Assembly (NCBI GenBank): GCA_050744165.1
Contig: JBOGGN010000304.1
Coordinates: 1 to 11,596, forward strand
Direction of reading: 5' to 3'
Length of the DNA: 11,596 nt
Origin: JBOGGN01 sp050744165
GTDB taxonomy: Bacteria > Actinomycetota > Acidimicrobiia > Acidimicrobiales > Palsa-688
Position numbers and translations under genes: made by a program
The notes under the pieces: generated by a model
The model's database searches: none
What the model saw: only the letters and a program-made list of their open reading frames with translations
What the model was told of the DNA's origin: nothing
In this document: positions 6,625 to 11,596 of the stretch, piece after piece
Position numbering within the stretch: the stretch's first letter is position 1
Layout of the letters: each line of letters starts with the position of its first letter

Positions 6625-6753
6625 TTGCGAAACGTAACCCTGAAGGACAGGTCGTGGAGCGCGAAGGACGATAAGCCGCGCGACGATGATCGTTATGACT
6701 CGTTGGACCCCGTGACAGCAGCGGGTGTCAACTACGGCTACGCACGTATCTAG
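6625..6753 (+). CDS. 42-residue peptide, candidate ribosomal precursor peptide
   Basis: The frame from TTG 6625 to TAG 6751-6753 encodes 42 residues. The N-terminal part is charged (RNVTLKDRSW, KDDKPRDDDR), and the C-terminal third is neutral to hydrophobic (LDPVTAAGVNYGYARI). That two-part layout is typical of leader plus core in ribosomal peptides. There are no Cys, the only Ser/Thr in the last 14 residues is T31, and the tail carries N36, Y37, Y39 and R41. Three Lys (7, 14, 17) and the amino terminus are possible acylation sites for the GNAT protein. It follows the M29-like gene by 40 bases on the same strand and has a very strong ribosome binding site. I recognise no known precursor family. 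Alternatives are a small regulatory or leader peptide, or a partner subunit. The TTG start lowers certainty, but no ATG exists in this frame. Confidence 0.65.
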   Translation: MRNVTLKDRSWSAKDDKPRDDDRYDSLDPVTAAGVNYGYARI

Positions 6754-6783
6754 CTGAAGAATGGTGCGATCGAACGGGTAGGT

Positions 6784-6823
6784 GGGCGGAATGGCTACCG
6801 GTGTGACGCGGGGTCATCCGCCC
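6784..6823 (+). repeat. Inverted repeat in the gap before the amidohydrolase gene
   Basis: GGGCGGA (6784-6790) and TCCGCCC (6817-6823) are perfectly complementary over seven bases around a 26-base loop. The stem is GC-rich but no run of T follows, so it is a poor intrinsic terminator. It lies 30 bases after the peptide stop and could act as an mRNA-stabilising or attenuating hairpin, or be chance. Confidence 0.3.
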
Positions 6824-6855
6824 CCTTCCCGGCGAACGGTGTGGGAGGTCTGGGC

Positions 6856-8193
6856 ATGAACGAGAGGAGCCAAGGGGCTGACCGTTACGTCGTCATCTCG
6901 GCGGACTGCCATGGAGGGGCCGACCTGCTCCAGTACCGGGACTACCTGGATCCCGGGTTCCGAGACGATTTCGATCGCTGGGTTGTCAGCTTCGAGAACC
7001 CGTATGAGGACCTCGAAGGCGAGGATGGCCCGCGGAACTGGGATAGCGAACGTCGGATCCGGGAACTGGAGAACGATGGGGTGGTGGCGGAGATCCTCTT
7101 TCCCAACACCGTCCCCCCCTTCTTCCGCCATTCGTCCCTCGGCAGCCAGTTGGCAAACCCGAGCCCCCGGGACCTTGAGCTTCGATGGGCCGGCCTCCGC
7201 GCGCACAACCGGTGGCTGGCCGACTTCTGCGGGGACGGCGACGGTCGTCGGGCCGGCGTCATACAGATCGCCTTACACGACATCGCCGGTTCGGTGCGGG
7301 AGGTGGAGTGGGCGGTCGAGGCGGGCTTGACCGGTGGCGTCCTGCTACCGGGGGCACCGCCCGGATCCGGCCTGCCACCGCTGCACGACCTCGAGTACTA
7401 CGAGCCGTTGTGGCGGGCGTGTGAAGAGGCTCGCTTCCCGGTCAACTGTCACAGTGGCGGTGCCGGACCCCGCCCCGACGATTCGCCGGTGGGCCATGTC
7501 CTGTTCATGTTGGAGTTGGCTTGGTGGGACCAGCGGGTGCTGCGGACCTTGGTGCTCGGCGGTGTCCTGGAGCGCCACCCGGACTTGCACTTCGCCTTCA
7601 CCGAGGCCGGGATGTCCTGGATTCCCCGCGAGCTGGATGCCCTGGATGTTTTCTTCGACTCCATGGCCAGCCCTCAGGCAGGCGAGCTCAGCTTTGGGCA
7701 ACAGGTTGCTGCCGGGTTGAGCTGCCGCCCCCGCGAGTACTGGCGCCGGCAGTGCCATGTCGGGGCCAGCTTCATGCACCCGTCGGAACGGGCTCTGGTG
7801 GACGAGATCGGCCGCGACACCATCATGTGGGGCAGTGACTACCCCCACGTCGAGGCGAGCTATCCCTATTCGAGGGAGGCGATCTGCCTGACCTTCGGCG
7901 GGGCGCCGGAGGCGGAGGCGGAACTGATCCTCGGGGGCAACGCCGCCCGGCTGTATCGCTTTGACGTGGACCCACTCGGACGGCGGGCCGCGGCGATCGG
8001 GCCACGGCGACAGGACGTGGCCCGTGGCCTGGCCCTCATGGACATCCCGCCCGGGGCGGCCAAGAGCCCGGCATTCGCGGGACTCACGTCGGGATCCAAC
8101 CTATCCCGATGGGCCGACAATCGGGCTGCGGAGGACACGACCAGAGATCAGGAGAGTGCAGGTGCCACCTCCTCCATGAATCGCACCATGTGA
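6856..8193 (+). CDS. Amidohydrolase family protein (Amidohydrolase_2, ACMSD-like)
   Basis: This 445-residue metal-dependent hydrolase or decarboxylase belongs to the family that includes aminocarboxymuconate semialdehyde decarboxylase. Visible landmarks are SADCHGG (15-21), with H19 as a metal ligand and Gly where the second His of D-x-H-x-H would be; NCHSGG (197-202) with H199; FTEAG (248-252); and GSDYPH (326-331) with the catalytic or metal Asp328. Enzymes of this group act on small carboxylic or aromatic compounds in the cytoplasm; the substrate cannot be read from sequence. The start at ATG 6856 has GGGAGG seven bases upstream, better than GTG 6841. It is the same direction as the peptide operon but 102 bases away, so it may be co-transcribed or separate. 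The last 15 codons overlap the end of the convergent oxidoreductase gene, and the tail beyond about residue 400 is low-complexity and probably not part of the fold. Confidence 0.9.
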   Translation: MNERSQGADRYVVISADCHGGADLLQYRDYLDPGFRDDFDRWVVSFENPYEDLEGEDGPRNWDSERRIRELENDGVVAEILFPNTVPPFFRHSSLGSQLANPSPRDLELRWAGLRAHNRWLADFCGDGDGRRAGVIQIALHDIAGSVREVEWAVEAGLTGGVLLPGAPPGSGLPPLHDLEYYEPLWRACEEARFPVNCHSGGAGPRPDDSPVGHVLFMLELAWWDQRVLRTLVLGGVLERHPDLHFAFTEAGMSWIPRELDALDVFFDSMASPQAGELSFGQQVAAGLSCRPREYWRRQCHVGASFMHPSERALVDEIGRDTIMWGSDYPHVEASYPYSREAICLTFGGAPEAEAELILGGNAARLYRFDVDPLGRRAAAIGPRRQDVARGLALMDIPPGAAKSPAFAGLTSGSNLSRWADNRAAEDTTRDQESAGATSSMNRTM

Positions 8194-8996
8194 TCGCCCA
8201 GGTGATCGAACTGCACGAATTGGATATTGAACAGTTCGACCCCCAGTGCCTGGTCGGCCGCGAGAGCATCCGACAGGGCAAGATCGTCGCCCACCAGTAC
8301 TGGCGCCGTCTCGCTCCCCGCCCGGCGCAGCCGCGACCCCGGGGCGAAGGCAACGGAATAATTGGCGGAGATCCGGGCTGGACGGCTCAACGGCGCCAAC
8401 TCCGAGAGGCGTGGCTGCGCAAAGGACGGGCAGTTCCACCAATCGGCGTGTCCCCGCACGAGTTTCATCATGGCGGGGCTGTAGCCACCGATGAAGAGGG
8501 GAACGTGGGCTTGGACCGCGGCCGGGGCCGACGAGGAAACGTGGACGGAATAGTGCGTTCCGGCGAAGGAGACAGGGTCCCCGACCAGTATCCGGCGAAC
8601 GATCTGAATGGTTTCGGCCAGCTTCTCTCTGCGGACCGCGGCGGAATCGGCGGAACCCAAATAGGCACGCAACTCTTGTGGGTTCGACCCCGAGCCGAGA
8701 CCGAGGTCGAGCCGGCCGCCGGTGATCTGGTCGAGCGTGACGGCCATCTTCCCGAGCACCGCAGGCGGCCGAAAGGCGGCACAGAGCACCAGATGCCCGA
8801 TCCGGATGGTCGACGTCAACGCCCCGATCGCGGCCGCCACCGTCCAGCCGTCCATGATGCCGCCAAAGCCGGGCACCTCAAAATGGTCGATAAACCAAAC
8901 GCGGCCGAAGCCCGCCGATTCGGCCGCCGCCACGGCGTCCGCGACCTGGGGGAATCCGAGGCCGACCTGTGGCAAGTAGAGCCCGAACTCCGCCAC
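8148..8996 (-). CDS. Luciferase-like (LLM) FMN/F420-dependent oxidoreductase
   Basis: This 282-residue protein has the luciferase-like monooxygenase barrel. Landmarks are FGLYLPQVGLGFPQVADAVAAAESAGFGRVWFIDHF (4-39), IRIGHLVLCAAFRPPAVLGKMAVTLDQITGGRLDLGLGSGSNPQELRAYL (64-113) and HVPLFIGGYSPAMMKLV (164-180). These enzymes use reduced flavin or coenzyme F420 to oxidise or reduce small molecules; the substrate is unknown. The start is GTG 8996, where the family's opening strand begins. GGAG lies about 15 bases upstream, which is far, but no better start exists in frame. It is divergent from the acyl ligase, with 51 bases between starts, and convergent with the amidohydrolase, overlapping its 3' end by 46 bases. 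It may act with these two as a small catabolic or tailoring set. Confidence 0.88.
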   Translation of the reverse strand: MAEFGLYLPQVGLGFPQVADAVAAAESAGFGRVWFIDHFEVPGFGGIMDGWTVAAAIGALTSTIRIGHLVLCAAFRPPAVLGKMAVTLDQITGGRLDLGLGSGSNPQELRAYLGSADSAAVRREKLAETIQIVRRILVGDPVSFAGTHYSVHVSSSAPAAVQAHVPLFIGGYSPAMMKLVRGHADWWNCPSFAQPRLSELAPLSRPARISANYSVAFAPGSRLRRAGSETAPVLVGDDLALSDALAADQALGVELFNIQFVQFDHLGDHMVRFMEEVAPALS

Positions 8997-9047
8997 TACA
9001 TCAGCGTAGCGCTCCGCCCGGCGGGATCGATCTAGGTACGGCCCGGA

Positions 9048-10652
9048 GTGGAACGACGGGAGGCGTCGCCGACGGAGAACCTTGCCCGTCGACAGATGGC
9101 GGGTCGAGGGAATTACGTGCGCGAGGTGTACCGTGCCCTCGACGCCGGGGGCGATCGGCCGGCGCTGGCGGACGCGGTCGAACGGTTCTCCTGTTGCCAG
9201 TTGCTGGACCGGGCACGGGAACTGGTCTCGGTGTTGCGGGAAGGCTACGGGGTCGGCCCCGGCACCCCCGTGGCCGTGCTGGCATGGAGCAGCCCGCACG
9301 CCTTCGCCTTGCAACTCGCTGTCCACCACCTGGGTGGGCGGCTGGTGGCCGTCCACCCCGGGGCTCCGGCGAGCGAACAGGCCGCATTTCTCCGCTCCTG
9401 CCGGGCTGAGTTGGTGGTGCTGGAGGGCCCACGCTTTGGGGACTCGGGCCGGGCGCTGGAGGCCTGCCTCCCGTCCGGAAGCGCGATTGGCTCGCTTTCG
9501 CCGATTGAGGGCTTTTCCTGGCTCGGGGGCCCCTCCTCCACCCATTCGATACCGGAAATAAGCGACGACTTCTCGACCGTGCTCTACACCGGCGGTACCA
9601 CCGGAAGTCCGAAGCCGGTTTTGCAGGGCGGCCGCTTCTATCGCATGGTGCTTCAGGTCGCGGCCTGGGGCGCCGCCGGAACCGGGCGCTGCGGTGCCGA
9701 CTTCGTGTGCACCTCGCTGACGCATGCCAGCGGCCAGATGTCGGCGATCTTGTCCCTGCTGGGCGGCCGGGCGCTCGAGGCCAGGCAAGATTGCACGGCC
9801 GAAGAGCTCCTGGAACTGATCGAGCGGCGGTGCGTGACCGGGCTGTTTCTGTTTCCCTCCAAACTGGGGCACCTGCTGGACATGGTGATCGCCACCCGCT
9901 GGCGCCGCCCGCGAAACCTGCGGTACCTGACCTACGGGGGTGGGCCGATGTCGGTGGCTCGGATCGACGAAGCCCAACGCCTCCTCTGTCCCGAACTGAC
10001 CCAGGTGTACGGACTCACCGAGGCCACGCTCGTGTGCTCGCTCGGTCCGGACGAGCATCGCGACCCAATGCGCCGCCACCTTCGCTCGTGCGGCCGGGCG
10101 ATCCCGTACATGGAATGTCAGGTCCGGGCCGACGATGGGAGCAGGCTGCCAACGGGCGACGTGGGCGACGTGTGCGTCCGCGGTCCGTTCGCGACCCCGG
10201 GCTATCTCGACGAGGCCGGCACCCTTCGCCCGTTCCCCGGGGGGTGGTGTCGCACGGGCGACATTGGCCGGCTCGACCGCGACGGCTATCTGTACCTGGT
10301 CGATCGGGCCAAGGACGTCATCGTCACCGGCACGTCGACCAATCTGTACTCCCAACTTCTCGAAGATCAGATCCTGCAGTGCCCGTCGGTCGCGCAAGCC
10401 GCCGTGATCGGTGTCCCCGATCGGGTGCACTGTGAAACTGCTCACGCCTGCCTGGTCCCCGCCGCCGGGTCGGTGATCGACGTGGAGGAGCTGAACCGGG
10501 CGATCGTCGAGGCCATGGGAGAGCCGTACCGCCTGGCCTCGGTGGACATCTGTGACTCCCTGCCGCAGACGAGCCTTGGCAAGATCGATAAGGCAGCCCT
10601 GAGGGCGCGATTCTGGTCGAAACCGGAAGACCGAGTGGCGCTTCGCGAATAG
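9048..10652 (+). CDS. AMP-forming acyl ligase (ANL superfamily, acyl-CoA synthetase-like)
   Basis: This 534-residue adenylate-forming enzyme activates a carboxylic acid with ATP and transfers it to CoA or a carrier protein. Motifs in order: phosphate loop YTGGTTGSPKP (180-190); YGLTEA (321-326); TGD (403-405); the hinge region DRAKDVIVTGTSTNLYSQLLED (419-440); and the C-terminal catalytic Lys512 in TSLGKIDK. The phosphate loop has Pro after the Lys where Gly is usual. The hinge lacks the usual GGxNIxPxE wording, so substrate or partner use may be unusual. GTG 9048 is the earliest start; ATG 9096 would lose 16 poorly conserved residues and is possible, as neither has a clear ribosome binding site. 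It is the only acid-activating enzyme in the window and so the best candidate to load the carrier protein at 4247-4549 (inference). Confidence 0.92.
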   Translation: MERREASPTENLARRQMAGRGNYVREVYRALDAGGDRPALADAVERFSCCQLLDRARELVSVLREGYGVGPGTPVAVLAWSSPHAFALQLAVHHLGGRLVAVHPGAPASEQAAFLRSCRAELVVLEGPRFGDSGRALEACLPSGSAIGSLSPIEGFSWLGGPSSTHSIPEISDDFSTVLYTGGTTGSPKPVLQGGRFYRMVLQVAAWGAAGTGRCGADFVCTSLTHASGQMSAILSLLGGRALEARQDCTAEELLELIERRCVTGLFLFPSKLGHLLDMVIATRWRRPRNLRYLTYGGGPMSVARIDEAQRLLCPELTQVYGLTEATLVCSLGPDEHRDPMRRHLRSCGRAIPYMECQVRADDGSRLPTGDVGDVCVRGPFATPGYLDEAGTLRPFPGGWCRTGDIGRLDRDGYLYLVDRAKDVIVTGTSTNLYSQLLEDQILQCPSVAQAAVIGVPDRVHCETAHACLVPAAGSVIDVEELNRAIVEAMGEPYRLASVDICDSLPQTSLGKIDKAALRARFWSKPEDRVALRE

Positions 10653-10659
10653 AGAAGAC

Positions 10660-10885
10660 TCCACCCCCGCGAACCGCCCGAAGTCTTGTCATAGGTGATG
10701 ATCGCCGCGTGGTGCTCGAGTGCCAGGGCCGCCATGTGCGCGTCGTTGACCAAGTTGCCACCCGATCCAACGTCACTCAGTAGCCCTGCGAGGACGGCGT
10801 TGTGCCGGGGCGTGGGGTGCAAGACCACGCTGGTGGACGCAACAATCTGGGCCAAGGCGCCATGACGGATGGCCGAATGGCCCAT
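10660..10885 (-). pseudogene. VapC-like PIN-domain toxin remnant, truncated and frameshifted
   Basis: Reading leftward, the translation LAQIVASTSVVLHPTPRHNAVL, then NLVNDAHMAALALEHHAAIITYDK, matches the C-terminal half of VapC ribonuclease toxins, including the acidic NDAH and TYDK positions. Near 10684-10688 the frame breaks. The expected continuation DFGRFAGVE is found in the next frame, as if one G were missing after GACAAG. The N-terminal half with the first catalytic Asp is absent: upstream there is only a short non-matching stretch, with a TAG in frame about 30 bases before the ATG at 10885. No antitoxin gene is adjacent. The usual C-terminus is also lost, since the shifted frame runs on into the ligase gene. 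It is a decayed toxin-antitoxin fragment; a sequencing error could explain the frameshift but not the missing N-terminus. Confidence 0.7.
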
Positions 10886-10895
10886 CCGCGCCCTC

Positions 10896-11585
10896 TCAGG
10901 GGGACCTTGCCATGGCCCCTAACTCTTGGCCGAGGGCGTACCAGTCGGCGGCGATGTCGTGCTGCGCTGTCGCCAGTGAAAGGCGTCCCGCACAGACCGC
11001 CTCCTTCGCCGCGTTCTCGACTGCGTCCTTGGCCTGCGAACCCGTCCCTGGGGCGGCGTTCCCGCTTGGCGGCTGGTACGGCTGCATCCAGAGGTTGCGC
11101 GGGTCGGCCGGTGACCCCCCCAGCTCCAGGGGGATGAGGTGGTCCAGTTCGTAGTGGCTGAGTAGCCGGTCAGCCAGCTCGAAGCCGTGAACGGGGTAGC
11201 TGACGCCCCGATAGGACACCGTCCCGCCGGCCCCGACCTCCAGCTGCTTGACCTGCTCGGTATAGCTCTCGGGTGGCCGGACCACCGAAGTCCACCCCGA
11301 CGTGCAGATCGTCGAGCCGACAGTGGCGGGAGTCACCGCCGGATTGATGGCTCCTGGGGTGTAGGACCCTTCGGGCAGGATCGGTCGAACGCCAGGGGGC
11401 GCCGAAGCCGCGGTTGACAGAGACAACGAGATCGATGGCACCGATCTCTGTGTCCCGGCACTAGACGAGGGAGCTGAGCACCCATTGGCGACAAGTGCCG
11501 CCAGCAGCAAGAGCGATGGAGCCCAACGGAGCACGGCCGCACGGTATCGGGAGGGTGCGACGCGGTTGCGCCCAGCCCGGCGCAC
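10896..11585 (-). CDS. Secreted HNH-motif protein, possible lipoprotein
   Basis: This 229-residue protein has an N-terminal export signal (basic start, then LRWAPSLLLLAALVANGC). Cys36 stands in a weak lipobox (VANGC), so it is either lipid-anchored or simply secreted. A Ser/Thr/Pro-rich linker follows (about 37-75), then TPGAINPAVTPATVGSTICTSGWTSVVRPPESYT (76-109) and the HNH-like segment ELDHLIPLELGGSPADPRNLWMQPY (146-170) with D148, H149 and N164. This combination is a recurrent exported HNH family in actinobacteria, possibly an extracellular nuclease, though activity is not established to my knowledge. GTG 11585 is the start given; GTG 11534 just before the hydrophobic core is an alternative. 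The frame is open to the window edge, so an earlier start outside is also possible. The C-terminal region is helical, with Cys198 perhaps pairing with Cys94. It seems unrelated to the central operon. Confidence 0.82.
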   Translation of the reverse strand: MRRAGRNRVAPSRYRAAVLRWAPSLLLLAALVANGCSAPSSSAGTQRSVPSISLSLSTAASAPPGVRPILPEGSYTPGAINPAVTPATVGSTICTSGWTSVVRPPESYTEQVKQLEVGAGGTVSYRGVSYPVHGFELADRLLSHYELDHLIPLELGGSPADPRNLWMQPYQPPSGNAAPGTGSQAKDAVENAAKEAVCAGRLSLATAQHDIAADWYALGQELGAMARSP

Positions 11586-11596
11586 TCGGCCGGTGC

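Noticed and set aside
6625..6753. NYG in the peptide tail as a spliceotide-type tyramine-excision site
   Set aside because: No radical SAM enzyme or other splicease is in the window, and a three-residue match is not evidence.
6784..6823. Inverted repeat as an intrinsic terminator after the peptide gene
   Set aside because: The loop is 26 bases and no T run follows, so it does not fit an intrinsic terminator.
8148..10664. Very long minus-strand frame (838 codons) across the ligase gene
   Set aside because: Only the last 282 codons look like a protein family. The rest is antisense to the clear ligase gene and has Arg/Gly/Ala-rich shadow composition.
1..11596. CRISPR arrays, tRNA or rRNA genes, insertion sequences
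   Set aside because: I saw no regularly spaced repeats, no tRNA-like cloverleaf or CCA ends, and no transposase motifs or terminal inverted repeats.

Overview
The window is GC-rich DNA, most likely from an actinomycete. The evidence is GTG and TTG starts, a luciferase-like (F420/FMN-type) oxidoreductase, a small protein resembling the mycobacterial DUF1490/PacL family, and a secreted HNH protein of a type I associate with actinobacteria. Family names here come from recognising motifs in the translations; no database was searched.

Layout. The left block (1-3096) is read leftward: a DUF6072-like small protein, a 95-residue membrane protein resembling DUF1490/PacL, an ABC exporter half-transporter with an N-terminal heavy-metal-associated-like (HMA) domain, then a membrane-anchored protein of unknown function that runs off the left edge. 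A 455-base divergent control region (3097-3551) follows. The centre (3552-6753) is a tight rightward operon: GNAT-type acyltransferase, acyl carrier protein, a beta-lactamase-fold protein whose catalytic Ser is replaced by Cys, a shortened M29 aminopeptidase-like protein, and a 42-residue peptide gene with a very strong ribosome binding site. The first four genes are joined by three ATGA stop/start overlaps. Next come a metal-dependent amidohydrolase (6856-8193, rightward), a luciferase-like oxidoreductase (8148-8996, leftward) and an AMP-forming acyl ligase (9048-10652, rightward). The right end holds a broken VapC/PIN toxin remnant and a secreted HNH protein, both leftward.

How the genes may work together (inference). 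The ligase could activate a carboxylic acid and load it on the carrier protein. The Cys-containing beta-lactamase-fold protein could take the acyl group as a thioester, in the manner of LovD-type acyltransferases. The GNAT protein could attach an acyl group to an amine, and the small peptide is a candidate ribosomal substrate, with the M29-like protein as a possible trimming enzyme. No standard RiPP maturase (radical SAM, LanM, YcaO, ATP-grasp) is visible. If the peptide is the substrate, this would be an unusual acyl-carrier-based peptide-modifying system; this is the most interesting part of the window. The left block has a metal-handling flavour and could instead be an independent locus sharing the divergent control region.
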